A stretch of DNA of 64,000 nt from Pseudomonas fluorescens HK44 (GTDB lineage: Bacteria; Pseudomonadota; Gammaproteobacteria; Pseudomonadales; Pseudomonadaceae): NCBI RefSeq assembly GCF_000217955.3, contig NZ_AFOY02000015.1:806001-870000 (forward strand), in the 5' to 3' direction. Shown in pieces: positions 20,659 to 28,602 of the stretch. Each line of letters starts with the position of its first letter. Position 1 is the first letter of the stretch. The notes under the pieces were generated by a model. The model did no database searches. It saw only the letters and a list, made by a program, of their open reading frames with translations, and was not told the DNA's origin. The translations under genes and the position numbers were made by a program.

Positions 20659-21414
20659 TCAAAACGGCAGTGGCAGTTTCGCCGTGCGACCCCCATCCAC
20701 CACCAGCACCTGCCCGGTGATGAAGGCCGATGATTCGCAGGCCAGGAAAACGACTGTCCCGCCAACATCCGTCGGCAATCCGGTACGTCCGACCGGGTGA
20801 AGGCGCAGGAGTGCCTGGCGGGCTGCACAGGGATCAGCTTGAGCGGCGAGGTACGCATCACTCAACTCGGAATTGATCCACCCTGGAGCAATGGCATTGC
20901 AGCGGATGCCGTCCCGGCCGAGATCGACTGCCAAGGCTCGGGTCAGCCCATGGATGCCGGCCTTGGAGGCACAGTACGCGGCATGTTCAGGGTTGGCGCC
21001 TATTCCTTCGATCGAGCCGATGTTGATGATGCTGCCACCGCCTCGCTGACGCATCTGGGGTACTAACGCCTTGCACAAGAACGCTGGCGCCCGCAGATTG
21101 ACAGCCATCATGCGATCCCAGTCCTGTTCGGTCATATCATCAATGGATTTCTCGAACATGAACCCGGCGTTGTTAACCAATACATCGATTCCGCCAAGCT
21201 GCTCCTGGGCGAAGTGGGCAATCAAATGGGGTGCCTCCATCGAGGCGAGATCAGCCTCGACGAAATAGACTTGAGGGTGATTTTGCAAGTCGGCGTCCAG
21301 TACCTGGCGCTGAGCGATCAACACAGAAGCTCCCGCCTCCAGCAATTGTTCGGTGATGCCTCGGCCAATCCCTCTGCCGCCCCCGGTCACCACTACATTT
21401 TTACCGTTGAGCAT
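20659..21414 (-). CDS. SDR family oxidoreductase
   Basis: 251 residues, classical short-chain dehydrogenase. Seen: NAD(P)-binding TGGGRGIGRGI (near 11), NNAGF, and the catalytic set with Ser in INIGSIEGIG and YxxxK in AAYCASKAG. The C-terminus has the usual VVDGG. It lies 12 bases downstream of a second SDR and is co-transcribed with it. The two face a TetR gene across an operator-rich gap. Substrate unknown; in the island it could oxidise a hydroxyl group of the substrate or reduce a ketone intermediate. Confidence 0.87.
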   Translation of the reverse strand: MLNGKNVVVTGGGRGIGRGITEQLLEAGASVLIAQRQVLDADLQNHPQVYFVEADLASMEAPHLIAHFAQEQLGGIDVLVNNAGFMFEKSIDDMTEQDWDRMMAVNLRAPAFLCKALVPQMRQRGGGSIINIGSIEGIGANPEHAAYCASKAGIHGLTRALAVDLGRDGIRCNAIAPGWINSELSDAYLAAQADPCAARQALLRLHPVGRTGLPTDVGGTVVFLACESSAFITGQVLVVDGGRTAKLPLPF

Positions 21415-21426
21415 CGCTACTTCTTC

Positions 21427-22194
21427 TTAGCCGGATACCGGCTTGGCGCCTGTGACTTCTACCGTTTCACCGGCGATGTACCTGGCCTCGTCGGACGCCA
21501 GAAATGCGATGACATCCGCAATGTCTTCGGGCTCGGCGATACGGCCTAATGGCACGCTCTTGTTCAGTTCCTGCACGGCTTTGTCCGGATCGAGGCCGCG
21601 ACGTTCAAAGCCGCTGCGTATCATCGGGGTATTGATTTCGTGCGGGCATACGGCGTTGACACGGATGCCCAAAGGGGCGCAATCGCGGCCCAGATTCTTG
21701 GTTAAAGCCGCAACGGCCCCTTTGCTTGTGCAATACGCCACGTGGGCGGGGCCTGGATAAATTCCCCAGACAGATGATGTGTTGACGATTGCGGCGCCCG
21801 GGCGATTTTTCATGTGCGGTATCGCGGCACGGCAGATGAAGAACACCGCATTCAGGTTTACGCCCATGGCGTCGAACCACATGTCGTCAGTGGTTTCCTC
21901 AATCGTGCCGCGGGGAATGATGCCCGCATTGTTCAATACAATATCGATCCCCGAAAAAATATCGACAGCAGTTTGGACAATCGCTTCGCAATATTCTTTT
22001 CGGCGTAAATCGCCTGCCACGTAGTGTACTTCGGCACCCAGGTCACGGACTTTTGCGGAAATTGATTTGCAACCGGCTTCATCAAGATCAGACAAGACAA
22101 GCTTTGCGCCTTCTCGGGCGAACAATAGTGCTAGCGCCTGTCCGACACCGCCGGCAGCGCCGGTAATGACCACCACTTTATTATTGAATTTCAT
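21427..22194 (-). CDS. SDR family oxidoreductase
   Basis: 255 residues. TGAAGGVGQALA cofactor motif (near 12), NNAGIIPRG, catalytic serine in NTSSVWG and YCTSK are present. First gene of the leftward SDR pair, divergent from the TetR gene at 22441; start supported by an AGGTAGG site. The paralogue downstream is clearly different in sequence, so two distinct steps or two stereoisomers are plausible (inference). Confidence 0.87.
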   Translation of the reverse strand: MKFNNKVVVITGAAGGVGQALALLFAREGAKLVLSDLDEAGCKSISAKVRDLGAEVHYVAGDLRRKEYCEAIVQTAVDIFSGIDIVLNNAGIIPRGTIEETTDDMWFDAMGVNLNAVFFICRAAIPHMKNRPGAAIVNTSSVWGIYPGPAHVAYCTSKGAVAALTKNLGRDCAPLGIRVNAVCPHEINTPMIRSGFERRGLDPDKAVQELNKSVPLGRIAEPEDIADVIAFLASDEARYIAGETVEVTGAKPVSG

Positions 22195-22354
22195 AGGGCA
22201 ACCTACCTGGTAGTTTTTTTGGCGGAGCCATTATTTAATTTCAATGGATCGCAGCGTCCAACAACTTTTTTACCGGGCCAAAGATGACGTGGCGTTATCC
22301 AAAAAATCGCGCGCGCAACAAACATCCTCTTGGCATTGCGAACATATGTCTAAA

Positions 22355-22405
22355 AAATGTACGCCCATGTACATGCCGTGTACGCCACAGATCCCGGGGT
22401 GTACA
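22355..22405. promoter_or_regulatory. Cluster of TGTAC operator-like repeats between SDR and TetR genes
   Basis: Contains AAATGTACGCC (22355), a perfect palindrome CATGTACATG (22366-22375), TGTACGCC (22379) and GGTGTACA (22398). The first and last resemble the halves of the long palindrome before the DgcA-like gene (AAATGTACACC and GGTGTACATTT). Position between a TetR gene and its divergent neighbour suggests the TetR binding region. Confidence 0.55.
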
Positions 22406-22440
22406 GTGACGAGGAATTTTCAAAGAAAGGTGCAACCCAA

Positions 22441-23148
22441 ATGTCACAGACAGGAAGGGCGAAAACCAAAGCGCAGGACGCAGGCTGGCGAGGCTCCGTA
22501 GATGGTTGGCTGGACGCCGCCTACGATGCTCTTAAAGAGTCGGGTGTGGATGCTGTGCGGGTGATGCCGCTGGCCAAACGCTTGAATTTGTCTCGTACCA
22601 GCTTCTACTGGTTCTATGAAGATCGGGAACAGCTGCTCGCGGCACTCCTGGCTCGATGGCGGGACAAGAACACCGGCGGTATGGTCAGCCAATGCGAGAG
22701 TTACGCAGAAAGTATTTCCGAAGCGATTCTCAACGTCTTCGAATGCTGGGTGAACCCTGAGCTGTTCGACTCGCAATTCGAATTTGCCGTGCGCAGTTGG
22801 GCGCTGCAATCGGACGAGGTCAAAGCTGAAATCGCTTTGGCCGATGAGGCACGGATGAATGCCTTGGCCGCTATGTTCCGACGGTTTGGCTACGACGCAG
22901 AGGGGGCCGATGTTCGGGCCAGGACGATCTACCTCACGCAGATCGGCTACATCTCCATGAAAACCAATGAGGATATTGTCGTTCGATTTCGACGGATTCC
23001 TCAGTACGTGAGCGTGTTTACCGGCAAAGTACCGAAGCGGCGCGAGCTGGACCGCTTTTATGGAAAGTTCGGCTACGCAGAAAAAGAGCCCGGCGTCTTC
23101 GTTCCCTTGGTCGAAACATTCGAGGAGTCCACTGCCGATGGAGAATAG
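22441..23148 (+). CDS. TetR-family transcriptional regulator
   Basis: 235 residues from the ATG at 22441, which follows AAAGGTG; the frame is open upstream through the operator region, so longer starts are unlikely. The N-terminal helix-turn-helix covers about residues 20-65 (WLDAAYDALKESGVDAVRV, then LAKRLNLSRTSFYWFYEDREQLL). The rest is a helical ligand domain. It overlaps the ProC-like gene by 11 bases, so both are in one transcript, and is divergent from two SDR genes. Inference: represses both directions and probably the DgcA-like gene, which has a related palindrome in its promoter. Confidence 0.88.
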   Translation: MSQTGRAKTKAQDAGWRGSVDGWLDAAYDALKESGVDAVRVMPLAKRLNLSRTSFYWFYEDREQLLAALLARWRDKNTGGMVSQCESYAESISEAILNVFECWVNPELFDSQFEFAVRSWALQSDEVKAEIALADEARMNALAAMFRRFGYDAEGADVRARTIYLTQIGYISMKTNEDIVVRFRRIPQYVSVFTGKVPKRRELDRFYGKFGYAEKEPGVFVPLVETFEESTADGE

Positions 23149-23914
23149 AACCCTGGGCATCATTGGGGGCACGGGCTGGCTCGGGCGCGCAATCGCGGAG
23201 GCGCTGCTCGATAGCGGGTTCATCGGGCCTGACCGTTTGTTGATCTCGAACCGCTCCGGCGTCAGTACCTTCGAGCCAGGCGTGAGGCTGCTGGCCGACA
23301 ACCAGCAGTTGGTGGAGCTCAGCGATATTGTCGTGCTGTCCATCCGGCCGGAGCAGTTTCGTGAACTGCAGATCAACGCCCGCGGCAAGCTGGTGATTTC
23401 CCTAATGGCTGGAGTTCCGGCGGCAGCCATCTGCGCGGCCACCGATGCGGATACAGTGGTGCGGGCCATGCCGAATGCGGCCGTGGAAATCAGGCAGTCG
23501 TTCACGCCCTGGTACAGTGTCGGAAACCTTGTTGAACGCGACCGCAAGTGGGTGCAGCGACTGTTCGAGTGCGTAGGTTCGGCGGACGAAGTGCCTGATG
23601 AAGACTGTATTGATTACCTCAGCGCGTTGTCCGGGACTGGGCCGGCCTTCCCGGCAATGTTGCAAATGGCACTGACTAATCAGGCGGTGGCTGCGGGAAT
23701 TCCCCTTGCCATCGCGCAGCGCGCTGCACAAGGCGTGGTGGTGGGGGGCGGTCAGATGCTTGCCAGCCGCGATCCGCGGCAAATGATTGAGTCGTTGATG
23801 GCTTACCGTGGCGTGACGGCAGCAGCGCTGCAGTCGATGGCCGATCAAAACATCGAGTCCATTGTGGGGCGGGCAGTAAAGGCAGGCGCTGAGGTTGCGC
23901 GGCGAGGAATGTAG
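23138..23914 (+). CDS. Pyrroline-5-carboxylate reductase family protein (ProC-like)
   Basis: 258 residues. Rossmann start LGIIGGTGWLGRAIAEALL, then VVLSIRPEQF, VRAMPNAAVEI and the conserved C-terminal dimer domain with ALSGTGPAFP and AAQGVVVGGGQML. It is ProC-like throughout but diverged (for example GGTGWLG in place of the more usual GGGNMA-type motif), so it may reduce or oxidise a different cyclic imine. ATG at 23138 inside the TetR end, with GAGGAG ten bases upstream. Being tied to the TetR of this island and not to a housekeeping operon suggests a catabolic role on a proline-like intermediate, or opine-like chemistry. Confidence 0.85.
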   Translation: MENRTLGIIGGTGWLGRAIAEALLDSGFIGPDRLLISNRSGVSTFEPGVRLLADNQQLVELSDIVVLSIRPEQFRELQINARGKLVISLMAGVPAAAICAATDADTVVRAMPNAAVEIRQSFTPWYSVGNLVERDRKWVQRLFECVGSADEVPDEDCIDYLSALSGTGPAFPAMLQMALTNQAVAAGIPLAIAQRAAQGVVVGGGQMLASRDPRQMIESLMAYRGVTAAALQSMADQNIESIVGRAVKAGAEVARRGM

Positions 23915-23931
23915 CCAGGGCAGGGGATATA

Positions 23932-23961
23932 CAGTGAAGGCCCGCTGAAGGGCCTTCACTG
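23932..23961. terminator. Bidirectional terminator hairpin
   Basis: CAGTGAAGGCCC and GGGCCTTCACTG form a perfect 12-base-pair stem with a six-base loop between the converging ProC-like and VOC genes. Confidence 0.75.
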
Positions 23962-23984
23962 CAGAAGGCGTCAGACGGTTGCGA

Positions 23985-24368
23985 TTATTCGGCCTTGAAG
24001 CAATAGACAGCCAGTTTGTTGCCATCAAGGTCCCGAGCGTAAGCGGCATAGGCATTCTCAGCCCAGTTACGCGACCCCGGTTTGCCTTCACAGATGCCAC
24101 CGGCGGCGAGTGCGGTTTCGTGGAATGCATGTACCGCAGCGCGATTTGGTGCTTCGAAGCTGACAGTCACGCCATTGCCAACGTTGGCAGGATTGCCATT
24201 GGCGGGTTTGAGCACGAAGAACGACGGTTTATCCACGCCCCAGATGGAGCCGGATTCATCGAGGTCGGCAACACGGTTGAGACCAATTTCTTTGAGAACA
24301 CCATCATAGAAGGTCCGTGCTTTGGCAAGGTCATTGGTACCGACAGTGACATGAGTAAAAACAGACAT
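23985..24368 (-). CDS. VOC (glyoxalase/bleomycin-resistance) family protein
   Basis: 127 residues, the size of a single VOC module of paired beta-alpha-beta-beta-beta units. FTHVTVGTNDLAKARTFYD at the start and ARDLDGNKLAVYCF at the end are typical, with the metal-ligand positions His5 and the C-terminal acidic segment. The ATG at 24368 has AAAGGAAAT. It is 64 bases downstream of the FrmA gene on the same strand. Proteins like this are often encoded next to S-(hydroxymethyl)glutathione dehydrogenase; function not known. Confidence 0.85.
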   Translation of the reverse strand: MSVFTHVTVGTNDLAKARTFYDGVLKEIGLNRVADLDESGSIWGVDKPSFFVLKPANGNPANVGNGVTVSFEAPNRAAVHAFHETALAAGGICEGKPGSRNWAENAYAAYARDLDGNKLAVYCFKAE

Positions 24369-24431
24369 TTTGATTTCCTTTGGGTTGTGATGCTGGTGTG
24401 AGCGCTGGCCGATATCACGGCAGTGCCTTGG

Positions 24432-25556
24432 TCAGAAATGAATGACGGTGCGAATGCTTTGCCCGGCATGCATCAATTCGAAAGCCTTGTTGATGTCCTC
24501 AAGGCCAAGGTTATGAGTGATGAAGGTTTCCAGCGGAATTTCGCCAGTGCTCGCTTTCTCGACGTAACTGGGAAGCTCCGTGCGGCCCTTGACCCCACCA
24601 AACGCGCTGCCGCGCCAGACTCGCCCAGTCACCAGTTGGAAAGGGCGGGTGCTGATTTCCTGGCCCGCACCGGCGACACCAATGATGATCGATTCGCCCC
24701 AGCCCTTGTGGCAGCACTCCAGAGCAGCTCGCATCAACTTGACGTTGCCGACACATTCAAACGAATAGTCCACGCCACCGTCGGTGAGCTCGACAATCAC
24801 GTCCTGGATGGGCTTGTCATAGTCCTTGGGATTTATGAAATCGGTCGCGCCGAGCGATAGGGCGACGTCCCGCTTGGCCGGGTTGATATCAATGGCGATG
24901 ATCCGCCCGGCGTTGGCCATTTTCGCGCCGATGATGGCCGCTAGCCCGATCCCACCGAGCCCGAATATCGCTACGCTCGCCCCGGCCTCAACCTTGGCGG
25001 TATTGAGTACGGCACCAATGCCTGTGGTCACGCCACATCCCAGCAAGCAAACCTGTTCTAGCGGTGCATCCTTGGGGATTTTGGCCAGGGAGATCTCCGG
25101 CAGTACCGTGTACTCGGAGAAGGTCGAGCAGCCCATGTAGTGGAACACCGGCTGGCCCTGAAAGGAGAAGCGCGATGTTCCGTCAGGCATCAGGCCCTTG
25201 CCCTGTGTCGCTCTGACTGCCTGGCACAGGTTGGTCTTGCCCGACAGACAGAATTTGCATTGCCGGCACTCGGCCGTGTACAGCGGAATCACATGATCGC
25301 CGACCGACAATGACGTCACGCCTTCGCCGATCGACTCGACGATCCCGCCGCCCTCATGGCCCAGGACGGCAGGAAAGATTCCCTCGGGATCGTCGCCCGA
25401 CAGGGTAAAAGCATCCGTGTGGCAAACACCGGTTGCCACGATTCGTACCCGTACTTCGCCAGCCTTGGGTGGTGCGACATCGATGTCTACCAGCTGTAAC
25501 GGCTGTCCTGGGCCGAAAGCGACTGCCGCCTTTGATTTAATGGTCACTGCTGACAT
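24432..25556 (-). CDS. frmA: S-(hydroxymethyl)glutathione dehydrogenase / class III alcohol dehydrogenase
   Basis: 374 residues from the ATG at 25556, chosen for its AAGAGGG site and the family-like start MSAVTIKSKAAVAF. Zinc enzyme of the class III ADH family: catalytic zinc Cys in ATGVCHTDAFTLSG (near 43), structural cluster CRQCKFCLSGKTNLC (near 97-111) and NAD motif GLGGIGLAAIIGAK. Known: it oxidises the formaldehyde-glutathione adduct to S-formylglutathione. No S-formylglutathione hydrolase gene is seen nearby. It follows the DgcA-like demethylase gene by 56 bases, as expected for handling its formaldehyde. Confidence 0.95.
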   Translation of the reverse strand: MSAVTIKSKAAVAFGPGQPLQLVDIDVAPPKAGEVRVRIVATGVCHTDAFTLSGDDPEGIFPAVLGHEGGGIVESIGEGVTSLSVGDHVIPLYTAECRQCKFCLSGKTNLCQAVRATQGKGLMPDGTSRFSFQGQPVFHYMGCSTFSEYTVLPEISLAKIPKDAPLEQVCLLGCGVTTGIGAVLNTAKVEAGASVAIFGLGGIGLAAIIGAKMANAGRIIAIDINPAKRDVALSLGATDFINPKDYDKPIQDVIVELTDGGVDYSFECVGNVKLMRAALECCHKGWGESIIIGVAGAGQEISTRPFQLVTGRVWRGSAFGGVKGRTELPSYVEKASTGEIPLETFITHNLGLEDINKAFELMHAGQSIRTVIHF

Positions 25557-25576
25557 GGTTTCCCTCTTGTTCATGG

Positions 25577-25608
25577 CGAGCCTCCGTTCCAACAAGAATG
25601 GAGGCTCG
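25577..25608 (-). other. Intercistronic hairpin
   Basis: CGAGCCTCC and GGAGGCTCG pair over nine bases around a 14-base loop between the DgcA-like stop and the frmA start. Lacking a T-run, it may be a processing or partial-termination site that tunes frmA expression. Confidence 0.5.
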
Positions 25609-25611
25609 GAT

Positions 25612-27648
25612 TCAGATTTCTTTCACCAGGCGCAAAGCGTCGTAGATGGCCGCGTGGGTGTTGCGAGCAGACACGGCGTCGCCGATCCGGAACAGCTGGA
25701 AGCGTCCTTCGGGATTGGTGACGATGTTCTGTGCCGTGCCGGCGATCAGGTCATGCTGCTCTACCGCGCCGCCATTGGTGGAGAGAGGACGCAGGTCGAA
25801 GTACAAGTCGTCCAGGGGAAGGGTGCCGTGGTTGACGACCACCTGATCGACCACGCGCTGCTTGTGAACCTGTCCGTAATCGCTGCCAAAGGTTGCAACG
25901 AGCCCGCCATCACATTTTTCCACTGTATCGACCCGGTAGGTCACGGTGAAGGTGACGTCCAGATCCTGCAGGCTGCGCATGTAGGGCACCAGGTTCATGG
26001 CCATGACTTCAGGTGCAAACGAGCGGTCAGGGGTAACGATTTCGACTGTCGCACCGCTTTGCGCGATGACCTCGGCAGCCTGCAGGGCGGCATGATCCCC
26101 AGCATCGTCGAAGATCAGTACGTTGCGTCCGGGCTTGATGTCACCGGAAATGATGTCCCAGGTTGAAACCACGAGTTCGTTACCTTTGCGGAGCACCTCG
26201 GTATCCGGCAGGCCTCCGGTCGCAACGATGACCACGTCTGGCTCGAAGGCTTGTACGGTGTCGGCCTCGGCCCAGGTATTGAAGTGAAACTTCACCCCCA
26301 GCCGTTCGCATTGCGCCATGCGCCAATCAATGATGCTGATCATCTCGCGACGACGCTCGCTCAGCGCAGTCAGACGAATCTGCCCGCCGGGCTGGTCAGC
26401 CGCCTCAAGCACCGTCACGTCATGGCCGCGCTCACCGGCGACCCTCGCCGCTTCCAGCCCCGCAGGGCCGGTGCCGACCACCAGCACTCTACGCTTGACG
26501 GCGGCTTTGGGGATGTCATGGGGCATGGTGGTTTCCCGGCCCGTCGCCGCGTTGTGAATACAGTAGGCCGCGCCGCCTTGGTAGATACGATCCAGACAGT
26601 AGTTGGCACCCACACACGGGCGAATATCTTCTTCGCGCTTCTCGATGATCTTGCGCACGATGTGCGGATCGGTCATGTGTGCACGGGTCATGCCCACCAT
26701 GTCCACTTTGCCTGAAGCAATCGCGTAGCGCGCCGTGGCCACGTCGGGAATCTTCGCGGCGTGGAAGGTCGGGAAGCCTGTTGCCGAACGGATCTCGCCA
26801 GCGAAGTCGAGGTGGGGTGAGTTGCGCATACCCTGGATCGGGATGACATCGGTCAAGCCGGCGTCCGTATCGATGTGACCGCGCACGACGTTCAGGAAGT
26901 CGACCAGTCCGCTGTCCTTGAGCATGTGGGAAATCTGCATGCCCTCGCTGGCATTGAAGCCACCGGGCAGTTCTTCATCACCGGTGTAGCGAACCCCGAG
27001 CAGAAAATCTTCGCCGACTCGCTGGCGGATGCCACGCAGGATGTCGAAGGTAAAGCGCATGCGGTTTTCCAGCGAGCCGCCGTAAGGACCGTCGAGGTCA
27101 TTGGTCAATGGCGACCAGAATTGGTCCATCAGATGCCCATAGGCCTGAAGCTCCAGACCATCGAGACCCGCCGCCTTCATGCGCTCCGCGGCGTCCACAT
27201 AGTCCTTGATGATCCGCTCGATGTCCCATTCCTCCATTTTCTTTGGGAAGGAGCGGTGGGAAGCCTCGCGGCGGTGTGACGGCGACACCACCGGTAACCA
27301 ATCGGCCTTGTCCCAGCGGGTACGGCGACCCAGGTGAGTCAACTGGATCATCACCGCCGCACCGTGTTCGTGGCATTCATCGGTCAGGTCCTTCAACCAT
27401 CCGACCACTTCATCCTTGTAGGCGAGCACATTGTTGAACACCGGCGGGCTATCCCGGGACACGGCCGCGGACCCGGCAGTCATGGTCAGGGCGACACCGG
27501 CTTTTGCGCGCTCCACGTGGTAGGCGCGATAGAGATCCTTGGGCATGCCATCCACAGGGTAGGCCGGTTCATGGGAGGTGGTCATGATCCGGTTTCTGAG
27601 GGTCAGATTCTTGATTTTATAGGGTTGCAGCAAGGGATCGCTGGACAT
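25612..27648 (-). CDS. DgcA/StcD-like flavoprotein N-demethylase (TMADH family)
   Basis: 678 residues from the ATG at 27648 (GGAG nine bases upstream; longer starts fall in the operator palindrome). N-terminal old-yellow-enzyme-type TIM barrel binding FMN (LTLRNRIMTTSHEPAY; QLTHLGRR near 105; GGSLENRMRF near 196). An iron-sulphur segment (C-x5-C-x11-C near 350-370) and a C-terminal FAD/ADP-binding half (VLVVGTGPAGLEAARVA near 393) follow. Known relatives are dimethylglycine demethylase DgcA, N-methylproline demethylase StcD and trimethylamine dehydrogenase; they split off methyl groups as formaldehyde and pass electrons to ETF. The adjacent divergent EtfBA genes fit. Length equals StcD, as I recall it, better than DgcA. 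Confidence 0.9.
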   Translation of the reverse strand: MSSDPLLQPYKIKNLTLRNRIMTTSHEPAYPVDGMPKDLYRAYHVERAKAGVALTMTAGSAAVSRDSPPVFNNVLAYKDEVVGWLKDLTDECHEHGAAVMIQLTHLGRRTRWDKADWLPVVSPSHRREASHRSFPKKMEEWDIERIIKDYVDAAERMKAAGLDGLELQAYGHLMDQFWSPLTNDLDGPYGGSLENRMRFTFDILRGIRQRVGEDFLLGVRYTGDEELPGGFNASEGMQISHMLKDSGLVDFLNVVRGHIDTDAGLTDVIPIQGMRNSPHLDFAGEIRSATGFPTFHAAKIPDVATARYAIASGKVDMVGMTRAHMTDPHIVRKIIEKREEDIRPCVGANYCLDRIYQGGAAYCIHNAATGRETTMPHDIPKAAVKRRVLVVGTGPAGLEAARVAGERGHDVTVLEAADQPGGQIRLTALSERRREMISIIDWRMAQCERLGVKFHFNTWAEADTVQAFEPDVVIVATGGLPDTEVLRKGNELVVSTWDIISGDIKPGRNVLIFDDAGDHAALQAAEVIAQSGATVEIVTPDRSFAPEVMAMNLVPYMRSLQDLDVTFTVTYRVDTVEKCDGGLVATFGSDYGQVHKQRVVDQVVVNHGTLPLDDLYFDLRPLSTNGGAVEQHDLIAGTAQNIVTNPEGRFQLFRIGDAVSARNTHAAIYDALRLVKEI

Positions 27649-27701
27649 CGTGGTGCGCTCCAAAGTGGGCTTCATCAGGCTTGGTGACTTGAAATTAGGA
27701 T

Positions 27702-27745
27702 AAATGTACACCTGTGTCAATGATGAATGACACAGGTGTACATTT
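27702..27745. promoter_or_regulatory. Long perfect palindrome between DgcA-like and etfB genes
   Basis: Two perfect 18-base arms, AAATGTACACCTGTGTCA and its reverse complement, around an eight-base spacer. It lies in the gap between divergent demethylase and etfB genes, 54 bases before the chosen demethylase start. The AAATGTACACC end matches 10 of 11 bases of the repeat upstream of the TetR gene, so it is the best candidate for a TetR operator pair controlling both directions. Confidence 0.7.
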
Positions 27746-27852
27746 TGCTTGCGTGAAAAAATCCAGGATTAACATCCGTCAAAACAAGGACTGAGCTGGC
27801 TCATCCGCGCCTGTCATCCATTGCATCGATTGATTGAGTGCCCGAGGGAATT

Positions 27853-28602
27853 ATGAAAGTGCTCGTAGCGGTAAAACGCGCCATCGACCCGAACGTGAAA
27901 GTTCGTGTTAAAGGTGATGGTTCAGGCGTCGACCTGAATGGCGTAAAAATGGCCTTGAACCCTTTCTGCGAGATCGCAGTGGAAGAAGCTATTCGCCTTA
28001 AGGAAAAAGGCGTGGTTTGCGAGGTGGTGGTCGTTTCCGTCGGTACTTCTGCTGCGCAAGAACAATTACGCACGGCATTAGCGCTTGGCGCGGATCGAGC
28101 ACTCCTGGTCGAAACGAGCGCGATGCTCGAGCCGCTCAACGTGGCCAAATACCTAAGCAAAGTGATCGATAACGAAAAGCCGCAATTGATCCTTTTTGGT
28201 AAACAGGCTATTGACCAGGAGAACAACCAGACCGGGCAGATGGTTGCGCAATTAATAGGTAGCGGTCAGGCCACCTTTGCCTCGGCCATCAGCTATGCCG
28301 ATGGCCGATGGGTTGTTGAGCGTGAAGTCGATGGTGGCAGCCAGGTTGTGGCCCTTACGGCACCAGCAGTTGTTACCTGTGATCTGCGCCTTAATGAACC
28401 GCGCTATGCCTCGTTGCCGAACATCATGAAAGCCAAGAAAAAACCTCTCGAGGTGATTGCCGCTGATGGCTTGGGCGCGAGTGTGAGGGAGCACACCCGG
28501 CTGCTCCAGGTGGCGCCACCTCCAGTGCGAAAAGCAGGTATCAAAGTCAGTTCGGTATCTGAACTGGTGGAAAAACTGAGAAACGTGGCGGGGTTAGTTT
28601 GA
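27853..28602 (+). CDS. etfB: Electron transfer flavoprotein beta subunit
   Basis: 249 residues beginning MKVLVAVKRAIDPNVKVRVK, the standard EtfB start; ATG at 27853 follows GAGGGAATT. Contains CEIAVEEAIRLKE, FGKQAIDQENNQTGQMVAQ (AMP/FAD contact region) and the conserved DLRLNEPRYASLPNIMKAKKK recognition-loop segment. It overlaps etfA. A dedicated EtfBA beside a DgcA-like enzyme is the usual arrangement for accepting electrons from methyl oxidation and passing them to ETF-ubiquinone oxidoreductase. Confidence 0.96.
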   Translation: MKVLVAVKRAIDPNVKVRVKGDGSGVDLNGVKMALNPFCEIAVEEAIRLKEKGVVCEVVVVSVGTSAAQEQLRTALALGADRALLVETSAMLEPLNVAKYLSKVIDNEKPQLILFGKQAIDQENNQTGQMVAQLIGSGQATFASAISYADGRWVVEREVDGGSQVVALTAPAVVTCDLRLNEPRYASLPNIMKAKKKPLEVIAADGLGASVREHTRLLQVAPPPVRKAGIKVSSVSELVEKLRNVAGLV

